A DNA stretch of 64,000 nucleotides from JAOUEA01 sp963762075 (GCA_963762075.1 CAVXJC010000006.1:124001-188000), one strand, 5' to 3'; counted from the first letter of the stretch, positions 50,514 through 59,235 are shown. The notes: generated from the sequence alone by a model not told the origin. Program-made: numbers and translations.

Positions 50514-51290
50514 GTGACGTGATCGTGACCCGCGAGGGGCCGGTGGCGACGCTGACCCTCGACCGGCCCGACCGGCGCAATGCGCTCGACCCGGACCTGC
50601 TCGGTGCGCTCGCCTCGGCGATCGACGAAGTGGCGGACGACGACGATGTGCGGGTGGTGGTGCTCACGGGCGCCGGCTCGGCCTTCTCGGCCGGCGCCGA
50701 CCTCGATTGGATGCGCGCGAGCGTCAGTCTGTCCGACGAGCGGAACCGGGAAGACACGACCGTGATGGCCGCTGCCTTCGAGACGATCGACCGATGCCCC
50801 AAGGCGGTCGTCGCCCGGGTGAACGGAGCAGCGATCGGTGGCGGGGCCGGTCTCGTGGCATGCGCCGATGTCGCCGTGGCGGTCGAGGGGGCTCGCTTCG
50901 GTTTCGCGGAGGTGCGGCTGGGGTTGCTGCCCGCCGTGATCTCGCCGTTCGTGCTGCGCGCGGTGGGAGCCGGGCAGGGCGCGCGAGCTGTTCACCACCG
51001 GGCGCGCGTTCGACGCCGACGAAGCCGCGGCCTATGGACTCGTGCATCGCGTCGTCGCGCCCGACACGATCGACGACGCCGTGCGCGAGGTGACCGATGC
51101 GTTCCTCCTCTGTGCGCCTCAAGCCGTCGCAGCGAACAAGCGGCTCGTGCGCGACGCCACCGCTTCGCTCGCGTTGCCAGACCTTCCCAGCCGCATCGCC
51201 GAGGCACGAGCGAGCGCCGAAGGTCAAGAGGGCATCGCAGCGTTCCTCGAGAAGCGCCCGCCGAGATGGTTGAGCTCCGCAGGCTCCTGA
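50510..51290 (+). CDS. liuC: Methylglutaconyl-CoA hydratase (crotonase family), one frameshift
   Basis: LiuC hydrates 3-methylglutaconyl-CoA to HMG-CoA. It has the crotonase core: LTLDRPDRRNALDPDL, GSAFSAGADLDWMRAS (oxyanion loop) and VNGAAIGGGAGLVACADVAV (second oxyanion loop), followed by GARFGFAEVRLGLLPAVISP. A one-base insertion near 50973 then scrambles the frame. Dropping it gives ARELFTTGRAFDADEAAAYG and the C-terminus. The GTG start at 50510 overlaps the liuB stop in a GTGA, and the 3' end overlaps the liuD start by about 25 bases. Assignment is by position and family; the exact substrate is inferred from the cluster. Confidence 0.8.
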
Positions 51291-53000
51291 TCGCGAACCG
51301 CGGCGAGATCGCGGTCCGCATCGCGCGCGCCTGTCGCGAGATTGGCATCTCACCGGTGGTCGCGGCTGCCCCGGGCGAGGAGGCCTCACTCGCCGCCGAG
51401 CTCGCCGACGCGACGGTCGAGCGTCGCGTCGTACCTCGACGCCGAGGCGATCGTGCGGGCGAGCGTCGATGCGGGCGCCGACGCGGTGCATCCGGGATAC
51501 GGCTTCCTCGCCGAGGATCCTCGTTCGCCGAGCTCGTGCTCGGGGCCGGGCTCGTCTGGGTCGGACCTCCGCCGGAAGCCATGAGGGCGCTGGGCGACAA
51601 GGTGGCCGCGCGCGCGGTGGCCGAGGCGACGGGCGTTCCCGTCGTGCCCGGATCTGCCCTCGACGACCTTTCCGACGAGGCGCTCAGCGGCCACGCGACA
51701 CGCCTCGGGCTCCCGCTGATCGTGAAAGCCACGGCCGGCGGCGGTGGGCGCGGCATGCGTGTGGTCGACGACCGGTCCGAGACTGGCGGGCGCGATCGCG
51801 GCGGCCCGCGAGGAAGCCGCCGCGAGCTTCGGTGACGAGCGCGTCTTCCTCGAGCGGCAGCTCGACCGCGTGCACCACGTCGAGGTTCAGTTGCTGATCG
51901 ACGACCACGGGAACGCCGTGCACCTCGGCGAGCGCGACTGTTCGCTGCAGCGCCGGCACCAGAAGATCGTCGAGGAGTCACCTTCGCCGGCGGTCGACGA
52001 CGCCATGCGCGAGTCGCTCGGCAAGGCCGCGATCGCGATCGCCGAACGTTCGGGCTATCGGGGCGCCGGCACCGCCGAGTTCTTGCTCGCCGACGACGGC
52101 GAGTGGTGGTTCCTGGAGATGAACGCTCGGCTGCAGGTGGAGCATCCGGTGACCGAGGTGATCACCGGCCTCGACATCGTGCGCGCCCAGCTCGCGATCG
52201 CTGCCGGCGCGGCGCTGCCGTTCGGCCAGTCCGATGTGGCGCTCCGTGGCCATGCGATCGAGGCCCGCATCTACGCCGAGGACCCCGCGAACGCGTTCCT
52301 GCCCAGCGGCGGACGCGTCGATCTGCTCGATCTCCCCCGCTGGCCGGGCGTCCGCATCGACACAGCCCTGCGTGAGGGCGACGTCGTGGGCATGGGCTAC
52401 GACCCGCTGCTCGCCAAGGTGATCGCATGGGCGGAAGACCGCCGGGCGGCGATCGTGCGGCTCCGCGCAGTGCTCGAAGAGGTCCGGATCGTCGGTCTCG
52501 CGACGAACCTCGGCTTCTTGGTCGACCTGCTCGATCGACCCGAAGTGCGAGACGGCACGGCCGACACCGAGTGGGTCGAGGCGTCGTGGACCCCGCAGGT
52601 GCCGGCATTGCCCGAGGGCGTGGTCGCAGGGACAACCACCGACAACCCGTGGATGGCGTTCGGCGATGCAGGAGGCGCACCCCCACGTGGCGTCACGGTC
52701 GCCGGCACGCATGCGCAGTTCCGCGGTTGGTCGTACGAGATCGGAGACGAAGAGCGCGAGGCGATCGATCTGGCTCCGCCTGGCGGATCGCTCGTCGCCC
52801 CGATGCCGGCGAGCGTGCTCCGCGTGGAGGTCGCGGTGGGCGATACGGTTGCTGCCGGACAGGTGGTCGCGCTGCTCGAAGCGATGAAGATCCAGGTGCA
52901 AATGGTGGCGCCGGCCGCGGGTGCCGTGAGCGCGGTGAACGTCGCGGCCGGCGACGTCGTGGCACGGGGCGAGGTCTTGATCGAGGTGCAGGAACCGTGA
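51266..53000 (+). CDS. liuD: Methylcrotonyl-CoA carboxylase alpha (biotin carboxylase/carrier) subunit, three frameshifts
   Basis: LiuD carries biotin carboxylase and the biotin carrier. The protein begins MVELRRLLIANRGEIAVRIA. The ATP-grasp glycine-rich loop (KATAGGGGRGMRVV), RDCSLQRRHQKIVEESP, and WFLEMNARLQVEHPVTE follow. The C-terminal biotinyl domain has LLEAMKIQVQM, so biotin attaches to that Lys. Indels near 51427, 51525 and 51785 break the N-terminal half; from about 51800 on the frame is continuous to a stop at 52998. All catalytic segments survive, so a sequencing error is the simplest reading. The stop overlaps the liuE start. Confidence 0.85.
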
Positions 53001-53950
53001 CGATGACGCAGATCCGAGAGCAGCCGAGCGTCCAGGTGCTCGAGCCGCCGATCGAGGAGACGAGCGAGCTGCCGAAGGCACAGCCGCTCGCGCGACCGAG
53101 CCGGGTGCGGATCGTGGAAGTCGGGCCACGCGACGGCCTGCAGAACGAACCCGCGCAGGTGCCGGCCGGAGCGAAGGTCGCGTTCATCGAGGCGCTCGCC
53201 GATGCGGGACTTCCGGTCGTCGAAGTGACGTCGTTCGTGAGCCCGAAGGCTGTGCCCCAGCTCGCCGACGCCGACGAGGTCTTGCCGCGCGTGCATCGGC
53301 GAGCCGACGTCCGCTACCCGGTGCTCGTGCCGAACATGCGTGGGCTGGAGCGTGCCGAGCGGGCGGGCGCCGATGCCGTCGCCGTGTTCACGGCGGCGAG
53401 CGATGAGTTCACCGAGCGGAACATCGGCATGACGATCGCGGAGTCGCTCGCCGCGTTCGAATCCGTGCTCGACCGCGCGATCGAGCTGGGCTGGTGGCGG
53501 CGCGGATACGTCTCGACGGCCTTCGGCTGTCCGTACTCGGGCGAGGTCGAGCCGGCACGGGTCGTGCAGGTCTGCTCGGCGCTGCTCGAGATGGGCTGCG
53601 ACGAGATCTCGGTCGGCGACACGATCGGGGTCGCCGAGCCCGACGATGTGCGCCGTGTCTGCGACGCGGTGCTCGAGCACATGCCGGTCGAACGGCTCGC
53701 CCTGCATCTTCACGACACCCGCGGGCGGGCGCTCGATAACGTGCAGGCCGGGCTCGAGCGAGGTGTGTCGATCTACGACTCCTCGGCGGGCGGCACGGGC
53801 GGGTGCCCGTTCGCCCCTGGAGCTCCGGGCAACCTCGCGACCGAGTCGCTCTGCGCGATGCTCGATCGGCTCGGCATCGAACACGGTGTCGACGCCGACA
53901 AGGTCGAGATCGCCGCGCTCGCCCTCAGAGCGGAGATGACTCCGCCCTAG
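52997..53950 (+). CDS. liuE: Hydroxymethylglutaryl-CoA lyase
   Basis: LiuE splits HMG-CoA to acetoacetate and acetyl-CoA, the last step of leucine degradation. The 317-residue TIM-barrel enzyme is intact. It has VRIVEVGPRDGLQNEPAQVP near the N-terminus, VEVTSFVSPKAVPQLADADE, GDTIGVAEPDDV, the metal ligands in LALHLHDTRGRALDN, and the Cys-containing GGTGGCPFAPGAPGNLATES. The frame starts at a GTG at 52997 overlapping the liuD stop, or at an ATG at 53003 (MTQIREQPSVQVLE). The roughly 35-residue N-terminal extension before the core is longer than average. The acetoacetate formed would be the substrate of the synthetase at 45.8-47.7 kb. Confidence 0.92.
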   Translation: MTMTQIREQPSVQVLEPPIEETSELPKAQPLARPSRVRIVEVGPRDGLQNEPAQVPAGAKVAFIEALADAGLPVVEVTSFVSPKAVPQLADADEVLPRVHRRADVRYPVLVPNMRGLERAERAGADAVAVFTAASDEFTERNIGMTIAESLAAFESVLDRAIELGWWRRGYVSTAFGCPYSGEVEPARVVQVCSALLEMGCDEISVGDTIGVAEPDDVRRVCDAVLEHMPVERLALHLHDTRGRALDNVQAGLERGVSIYDSSAGGTGGCPFAPGAPGNLATESLCAMLDRLGIEHGVDADKVEIAALALRAEMTPP

Positions 53951-53953
53951 CCT

Positions 53954-54343
53954 TCACTCGTCGAGGAGCGCATCTGCTTCGATCTCGACCTTCCATGCGG
54001 GGTCGAGCAGGCCGGCGACGATGACCATGGTGCTCGCCGGACGCACCTCGCCGAAGACCTCTCCGTGTGCCCGCCCCACCTCATGCCAGTCGGCGCCATC
54101 CACCAGGAAGATCCGCGTTCGAACGACGTCTTCGGCCGTGGCGCCGGCCTCCGCGAGAGCGGCCACGATGATCTCGAAGCACCGGCGGGCCTGCTCGTAC
54201 GCGCCGGGCGCGACCTCGCCGCCATCGGCGGCCACGGGCGCGGTTCCCGCGACATGCACGTGAGGACCGGCGACGAACGCCCGTGAGAATCCGACCACCG
54301 GCTCGAACGGCGATCCTGACGAGATGCGTCGGCGCTGCACCAT
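53954..54343 (-). CDS. RidA/YjgF-family enamine/imine deaminase
   Basis: This 129-residue protein has the RidA fold: RAFVAGPHVHVAGTAPVAAD, AYEQARRCFEIIVAALAEAG, VVRTRIFLVDGADWHEVGRA and RPASTMVIVAGLLDPAWKVE. The final VEIEADALLDE includes the conserved Glu. The Arg that coordinates the imine carboxylate in RidA is likely the one in VVRTRIFLV. Such proteins hydrolyse reactive enamines made by PLP enzymes, which fits the PLP-rich operon elsewhere. It lies tail to tail with liuE (3 bases apart) and head to head with glnA2, sharing its promoter region. Confidence 0.88.
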   Translation of the reverse strand: MVQRRRISSGSPFEPVVGFSRAFVAGPHVHVAGTAPVAADGGEVAPGAYEQARRCFEIIVAALAEAGATAEDVVRTRIFLVDGADWHEVGRAHGEVFGEVRPASTMVIVAGLLDPAWKVEIEADALLDE

Positions 54344-54353
54344 GGGGCGCGAG

Positions 54354-54369
54354 TTTACGGCCGCGTAAC
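54354..54369 (+). promoter_or_regulatory. Candidate GlnR box upstream of glnA2
   Basis: TTTAC (54354-54358), six bases, then GTAAC (54365-54369) has the same 11-base AC-to-AC spacing as the box upstream of glnA. It is nearly palindromic (GTTTAC...GTAACC) and sits 34 bases before the glnA2 ATG, closer than at glnA, and just outside the ridA start at 54343. A role in repression or activation is unclear. Confidence 0.4.
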
Positions 54370-54402
54370 CGCGCGCCGCGAACTCGCCCCTACCCTTGGT
54401 GC

Positions 54403-55731
54403 ATGGCCCTCACCGACGAAGCCGAGTACGTGCTGCGCACCATCGAGGAACGAGGCATCAGATTCATCAGGCTCTGGTTCACCGACGTGCTCGGCTTCCT
54501 CAAGTCGTTCACGATCACCTCGCAGGAGCTGGAGGGCGCGCTCTCAGAGGGCATGGGATTCGACGGCTCCTCGATCGAAGGCTTCAGCCGCATCCAGGAG
54601 TCCGACATGATCGCGATCCCGGACCCGGCGACGTTCCAGATCATCCCCTGGAAGCTCGAAGACCCCGTCGCGCGCATGTTCTGCGACATCTGGACGCCCG
54701 ACGGCGTGCCGTTCGACGGCGACCCTCGAGGGGTGCTGAAGCGCCAGCTCCAGCGGGCGGGCGATCAGGGTTTCACGTTCTACGTCGGCCCCGAGCTCGA
54801 GTACTTCTACTTCCGCTCGGTCGACGATCCGTCGTTCCTCGACCACGGCGGGTACTTCGACGAGACACCGCTCGATGTGGCAACCGACTACCGCAAGCGA
54901 ACCGTGCAGTACCTCGAGGCGATGGGCATCCCGGTCGAGTACGTGCACCACGAGGTCGCGCCGAGCCAGCACGAGATCGACCTGCGTTACGCGGACGCGC
55001 TCACGATGGCCGACAACGTCATGGCCTACCGGCTCACCGTGAAGGAAGTCGCCCAAGAGTTCGGCATCTACGCCACCTTCATGCCGAAGCCGGTGGCCGG
55101 CGTCAACGGCTCGGGCATGCACACGCACCAGTCGCTGTTCGAGGGCGACCGCAACGCGTTCTTCGACGGCGCCGACGAGTACCACCTGTCGAAGACAGCC
55201 AAGCGGTACATCGCCGGCCTGTTGCGCCACGGCCCCGAGATCACGCTGCTCACGAACCAATGGGTGAACTCGTACAAGCGGCTCGTGCCGGGATACGAGG
55301 CACCGGTCTATGTCTGTTGGGCGAGGCGCAACCGCTCGGCGCTCGTGCGCGTTCCCCAGTACAAGCCCGGCAAGGAAGAGGCCACGCGCATCGAGTACCG
55401 GTCCCCCGACCCCGCATGCAACCCGTACCTCGCGTTCACGGCGATGCTGGCAGCAGGGCTCGCCGGCATCGAGGGCGAGTACGAGCTCGCGCCCGAGGCG
55501 AGCAACAACATCTACGAGATGAGCGATGACGAGCGCGAGACCGCCGGCATCGTCTCGCTTCCCGAGGATCTGATCGAGGCGATCCACCTCGCCGAGCATT
55601 CCGAGGTGCTGCACGACTCGCTCGGCGAGCACGTGCACCAGTTCCTGATCAGGAACAAGCGCGAGGAATGGGATGCGTTCAAGGCCTACGTGAGCCCGTT
55701 CGAGCTCGAGCGCTATCTTCCCATCCTGTAG
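54403..55731 (+). CDS. glnA2: Second glutamine synthetase (GSI-alpha-like)
   Basis: This 442-residue glutamine synthetase is shorter than GlnA. It has FDGSSIEGFSRIQESDMIAI, GPELEYFYFRS, PKPVAGVNGSGMHTHQSLF and NRSALVRVPQYKPGKEEATR. The adenylylation-loop motif of GlnA (LYDLPPEE) is replaced by NNIYEMSDDERE, so regulation by GlnE is not expected. Proteins like mycobacterial GlnA2 have this form. The start is an ATG at 54403. A GlnR-like box lies upstream and a CTAGTC palindrome downstream. It may act as a feedback-inhibited synthetase or in another gamma-glutamylation; the true role is not known. Confidence 0.92.
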   Translation: MALTDEAEYVLRTIEERGIRFIRLWFTDVLGFLKSFTITSQELEGALSEGMGFDGSSIEGFSRIQESDMIAIPDPATFQIIPWKLEDPVARMFCDIWTPDGVPFDGDPRGVLKRQLQRAGDQGFTFYVGPELEYFYFRSVDDPSFLDHGGYFDETPLDVATDYRKRTVQYLEAMGIPVEYVHHEVAPSQHEIDLRYADALTMADNVMAYRLTVKEVAQEFGIYATFMPKPVAGVNGSGMHTHQSLFEGDRNAFFDGADEYHLSKTAKRYIAGLLRHGPEITLLTNQWVNSYKRLVPGYEAPVYVCWARRNRSALVRVPQYKPGKEEATRIEYRSPDPACNPYLAFTAMLAAGLAGIEGEYELAPEASNNIYEMSDDERETAGIVSLPEDLIEAIHLAEHSEVLHDSLGEHVHQFLIRNKREEWDAFKAYVSPFELERYLPIL

Positions 55732-55752
55732 GCCGATCCTGTCGGCCGTCCA

Positions 55753-55771
55753 CTAGTCCACGTCAGACTAG
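55753..55771. repeat. Inverted repeat after glnA2
   Basis: CTAGTC (55753-55758) and GACTAG (55766-55771) flank a 7-base spacer; an outer GTC/GAC pair with a bulge extends it. It begins 22 bases after the glnA2 stop and overlaps the stop of the convergent cupredoxin gene. It resembles the CTAGTCCA repeat at the end of glnA. Confidence 0.45.
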
Positions 55772-56104
55772 GACGCGGCCGCACATGCCCGTGCAGGTGC
55801 CACCGGCGACGTTGCCATGGATCGAGCAGAAGAAGCGGTAGGTCCCGCGTTGCCGGAACCGTCTGGAGACCGACTCACCTTCGCTCAGGATCCTCGAGTA
55901 GGTCCAGTTGCCCCCGTAGGCACGCACCGTGTGGGTCCCGGAGACGGCCCGCCATCGAACGCGATCGCCACGGACGATGTCGACCCGAGCAGGTCGCCAC
56001 GAAGTGCCGCTTCCTCGGATCGTGACCGCGGTCGAGGGTGTGGCTGCCGCAACGAGCATCGCCGCGGTGACGGCGATCGTTGCGATGATGCGTCGAACGG
56101 TCAT
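55763..56104 (-). CDS. Secreted cupredoxin-like copper protein
   Basis: This 113-residue exported protein has a signal peptide (IIATIAVTAAMLVAAATPST) and a plastocyanin-type fold. The predicted copper ligands are His in VSGTHTVRAY, Cys and His in YRFFCSIHGNVAGG, and Met in TCTGMCGRVLV, in the usual order. It may carry electrons outside the membrane or bind copper. The ATG start at 56104 is clear. It converges with glnA2. No copper-responsive site was seen. Confidence 0.88.
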   Translation of the reverse strand: MTVRRIIATIAVTAAMLVAAATPSTAVTIRGSGTSWRPARVDIVRGDRVRWRAVSGTHTVRAYGGNWTYSRILSEGESVSRRFRQRGTYRFFCSIHGNVAGGTCTGMCGRVLV

Positions 56105-56233
56105 CCCCGCCTCCTGCGTCGAGATCTCGCTCGGGGATACGGTCCGTGCAGGAGGAAAGGTTCAACCGAGGCCCATGCTCTCCGCCGTCGCGTCGATTTG
56201 CCCTGGGACGCACCGGTAAGCTAGCGTGGCCGC

Positions 56234-56710
56234 ATGTCTCCAGATGAACGCGACGAGCTGACCCCTGCCCTCTCGGAAGCGCGCAAACGCCGAGCCACCC
56301 TGCATGATGCGCTCGTGCACCTCGAGATCGCGATCTCCTCGCCGGCGACGGGACGCATCCCCGAATGGACCGCCCTCGTGACCAAGGAAGTGGTCGGCAT
56401 CCGCGACGCCTTCGACCAGCACGTGATGGTGACCGAGAAGCCCGGTGGGCTCTACGAGGAGATCATCACCAGGGCACCGCGGCTCGACGGCACCGTGCGC
56501 CGCTTGAAGGACGAGCACCCCGACATCACCGAGAAGATCGGACAGATGACGGAGCGGCTCGAGAAGGCGACGATCGGCGGGCCGGAGTGGCCACTCGATG
56601 ACGCTCGCGACGATCTGCAGCGGTTCATCGGAACAGTGATCCGCCACCGACAGAAGGGCGCCGACCTCGTCTGGGAGGCGTACAACGTCGACATCGGCGG
56701 CACGGAGTAG
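56234..56710 (+). CDS. Helical, possibly hemerythrin-like protein
   Basis: This 158-residue protein is almost entirely helical and lacks membrane segments. It contains several His, Glu and Asp residues at helix spacing (LHDALVHLEIAI, RDAFDQHVMV, LKDEHPDITEKI, VIRHRQKGADLVWEAYNVDI). That suggests a four-helix bundle such as hemerythrin, but the full set of seven ligands cannot be assigned. The ATG at 56234 is used. It precedes nadE on the same strand, separated by 158 bases with a 17-bp inverted repeat. Confidence 0.6.
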   Translation: MSPDERDELTPALSEARKRRATLHDALVHLEIAISSPATGRIPEWTALVTKEVVGIRDAFDQHVMVTEKPGGLYEEIITRAPRLDGTVRRLKDEHPDITEKIGQMTERLEKATIGGPEWPLDDARDDLQRFIGTVIRHRQKGADLVWEAYNVDIGGTE

Positions 56711-56775
56711 ATCTGCGCGACGGTCGAGACGAACCCTTCCCCGTGGCCGGAACAGGCGCAGGTAGTCGAGCGCGG

Positions 56776-56837
56776 CGACTCGGCAGGGACCTCCGTCTTC
56801 TGTCGCAGGTGGAACTCCGCAGGTCCCTGCCGAGTCG
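56776..56837. repeat. Perfect 17-bp inverted repeat upstream of nadE
   Basis: CGACTCGGCAGGGACCT (56776-56792) and its exact complement (56821-56837) flank a 28-base loop. It ends 31 bases before the nadE start. It could be a terminator for the preceding gene, a leader element for nadE, or a REP-like or MITE-like mobile palindrome. I saw no second copy in the window. Confidence 0.65.
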
Positions 56838-56868
56838 CGCCGATCGAACCCACAGGTAGGCTGCGAGC

Positions 56869-58491
56869 ATGCCGCGCCTCGCCCTCGGGCAAGTGAACCT
56901 CACGGTCGGCGACCTCTCCGGCAACGTCGCGCGCATGGCCGAGGCAGCAGATCGCGCAACACAGTCGGGCGCCGACGTCGTGGCGTTCCCCGAACTCGCG
57001 ATCACCGGCTACCCGCCCGAGGATCTGGTGCTGCGCAGTGAGTTCGTCCGAGAGAACCTCGAAGCATTGAAGGCCCTGGCTCGCAAGACGGCTACCGCCT
57101 GTCCGGTGATCGCGGGGTTCATCGATCGCAGCGACGCCGGGGTGCACAACGCTGCAGCCGTGCTACGCAACGGCACCGTCGAGTCGCGCTACCACAAGGT
57201 GCAGCTTCCGAACTTCGGCGTCTTCGATGAGCAACGCTACTTCGTGCCCGGCACGACGGGCACCTCCGTCGAGATCGGGGGCATGACCGTCGGTTTGTCG
57301 GTCTGTGAGGATGCCTGGCACGGAGGTCAGCCCTTCGCCGGCTACGCCGGGGTTCCGCTGATCGTGAACATCAACGGCTCGCCGTATCACCGCGGCAAGA
57401 CCGCCGAGCGCGCCCAGATCCTCGCCGCGAGAGCCCGGCAGACCGGCGCCTGGATCGTCTACGTGAACGCGGTCGGCGGCCAGGACGAGCTGGTCTTCGA
57501 CGGCGGGTCGATGGTGGTGGCGCCCGACGGCACGGTGCGCCAACGTGCCGCGATGTTCGACGAGGATCTGATGATCGTCGACCTCCACGGCGACACGTCG
57601 TTCGCCGACCCGCGCCCGGCCTGGCCGGCCGATGAGCCCGAGGAAGTCTGGCTCGCGCTCGTGCTCGGCCTCGGCGACTACGTCCGCAAGAACGGATTCC
57701 ACGATGCTGTGTTGGGACTATCGGGCGGCATCGATTCCGCGGTGACGGCGGCACTCGCTGCCGACGCCCTCGGTGCTCAGCACGTTCGTGGCCTCGCGAT
57801 GCCGTCGCCGTACACCTCCGCCGCGAGCCTCGAGGACGCCCACGACTGTGCGCGGCGCATCGGCATGGGCATCGACACGGTCGAGATCACCGGCGTGCTC
57901 GACGCCTACCGCCGCTCATTGGCCGAGCTCCTCGCGGAGCATCCGGAAGACGTCACCGAGGAGAACCTGCAGGCGCGTACCCGCGGCAACCTGTTGATGG
58001 CGCTGTCGAACAAGCTCGGCCCGATCGTGCTCGCGACGGGCAACAAGAGCGAGTACGCGGTCGGCTACTCCACCTTGTACGGCGACATGGCCGGAGGCTT
58101 TGCGCCGATCAAGGACGTGCCGAAGACCCTCGTCTACGACCTGGCGCGATGGCGGAACGCCACGGAGACCGCGCGGGGCGGCACTCCGCCGATCCCCGAG
58201 CGCACGATCGAGAAGCCACCGAGCGCCGAGCTGCGACCGGGCCAGAAGGACACGGACTCACTTCCCCCCTACGACCAGCTCGACCCGGTGATCGAGGCCT
58301 ACGTCGAACACGACCTCGGTGTCGACGACATGATCGCGGAAGGGTTCGACCCCCCGCTTGTGGAACGCATCGTGCGCATGATCGATCGCAACGAGTACAA
58401 GCGGCGCCAGGCCGCCCCCGGGGTGAAGATCACGCCGAAGGCGTTCGGACGCGACCGCCGCATGCCGATCACGAACCGATATCCCGGCTGA
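56869..58491 (+). CDS. nadE: Glutamine-dependent NAD+ synthetase
   Basis: NadE turns nicotinic acid adenine dinucleotide into NAD+ using glutamine amide. The 540-residue protein has an N-terminal nitrilase-like amidotransferase domain and a C-terminal synthetase domain. The nitrilase catalytic triad is Glu in VVAFPELAITGYPPED, Lys in RYHKVQLPNF and Cys in GLSVCEDAW. The synthetase has LGLSGGIDSAVTAALAADAL (ATP pyrophosphatase loop), TGNKSEYAVGYSTLYGDMAG and RRMPITNRYPG. It is the longer, glutamine-using form, which ties NAD supply to the glutamine synthetases of the window. The start is an ATG at 56869. Confidence 0.95.
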   Translation: MPRLALGQVNLTVGDLSGNVARMAEAADRATQSGADVVAFPELAITGYPPEDLVLRSEFVRENLEALKALARKTATACPVIAGFIDRSDAGVHNAAAVLRNGTVESRYHKVQLPNFGVFDEQRYFVPGTTGTSVEIGGMTVGLSVCEDAWHGGQPFAGYAGVPLIVNINGSPYHRGKTAERAQILAARARQTGAWIVYVNAVGGQDELVFDGGSMVVAPDGTVRQRAAMFDEDLMIVDLHGDTSFADPRPAWPADEPEEVWLALVLGLGDYVRKNGFHDAVLGLSGGIDSAVTAALAADALGAQHVRGLAMPSPYTSAASLEDAHDCARRIGMGIDTVEITGVLDAYRRSLAELLAEHPEDVTEENLQARTRGNLLMALSNKLGPIVLATGNKSEYAVGYSTLYGDMAGGFAPIKDVPKTLVYDLARWRNATETARGGTPPIPERTIEKPPSAELRPGQKDTDSLPPYDQLDPVIEAYVEHDLGVDDMIAEGFDPPLVERIVRMIDRNEYKRRQAAPGVKITPKAFGRDRRMPITNRYPG

Positions 58492-58509
58492 ACACCTAGC
58501 TCGTCGGCG

Positions 58510-59235
58510 TCACCCGATCGTCCAGGTGACCGTGATCGTCACGCTCGTATCGAGCTCTTCGGGCGGGACGACCGAGAGGTCGGCAGCCGCCACGCTGAAC
58601 GCGGCGGCTCGGTACGACTCTTCGTACACAGGGCGGACGGCGCCGTCCTCCACGATGCGCTCGACGCCCGTCACCATCGCGCCCGCCGCGCCGGCCATGG
58701 CATCGGCCTTGACGCGAGCGCCCTCGACCGCTTGCTCGAGCGCCTGCGTACGAGCCCTCGCGGGATCCGACACCTCGAAGCGGACGTTGCGAACGCTCGT
58801 GGCGCCGGCGCCGACGGCCGCCTGGATCACAGAACCGACCGCATCGAGATCACGGACGGTGACCGCGAGGGTGGAGTCTGCGACGAAGACCGAGCGCTCC
58901 TGAGGCGTCTTGCGGTCGATCGTGCGCCGGTACACGTCGAGCCGCTCGGTCTGCACGTCTTCCGGCGCGATGCCGGCTCGCTCGAGTGCTGCGAGCACGT
59001 CGTCGGTGACCTTTCCGTTCTGACCGAGCGCGTCGGCGCTTTCGTCAGCCTCGGTCTCGATGCCGAGTTGCAGCGTCGCTTGGTCGGGTTGGCTGCCAAC
59101 CGTTGCGGTCGAGGTGACGGTGATCGTCCGGCGCCCCCCGTCGCCACCGGAGTCCTGCGCCATCGCGCGCGCGCCGATCGCCAATACCACCAGGGCGACG
59201 ACCACCATCGCGATCGTCCACGACTTCCTGTTCAT
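58510..59235 (-). CDS. Exported SIMPL (DUF541) domain protein
   Basis: This 241-residue protein has an N-terminal signal or anchor (WTIAMVVVALVVLAIGARAM) and a SIMPL/DUF541 domain. The domain has TITVTSTATVGSQPDQATLQ, LGIETEADESADALGQN, DVQTERLDVYRR and RVKADAMAGAAGAMVTGVERI. Domain members are periplasmic or extracytoplasmic and some protect against oxidative stress; the function is unclear. The ATG start at 59235 is clear. It converges with nadE (18 bases between stops) and lies upstream of tRNA-Lys on the other strand. Confidence 0.88.
   Translation of the reverse strand: MNRKSWTIAMVVVALVVLAIGARAMAQDSGGDGGRRTITVTSTATVGSQPDQATLQLGIETEADESADALGQNGKVTDDVLAALERAGIAPEDVQTERLDVYRRTIDRKTPQERSVFVADSTLAVTVRDLDAVGSVIQAAVGAGATSVRNVRFEVSDPARARTQALEQAVEGARVKADAMAGAAGAMVTGVERIVEDGAVRPVYEESYRAAAFSVAAADLSVVPPEELDTSVTITVTWTIG

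Noticed and set aside
47230..51790. Calling the frameshifted liu genes pseudogenes.
   Set aside because: Apart from single-base indels, the protein sequences and catalytic motifs are fully conserved, so a sequencing or assembly cause is at least as likely.
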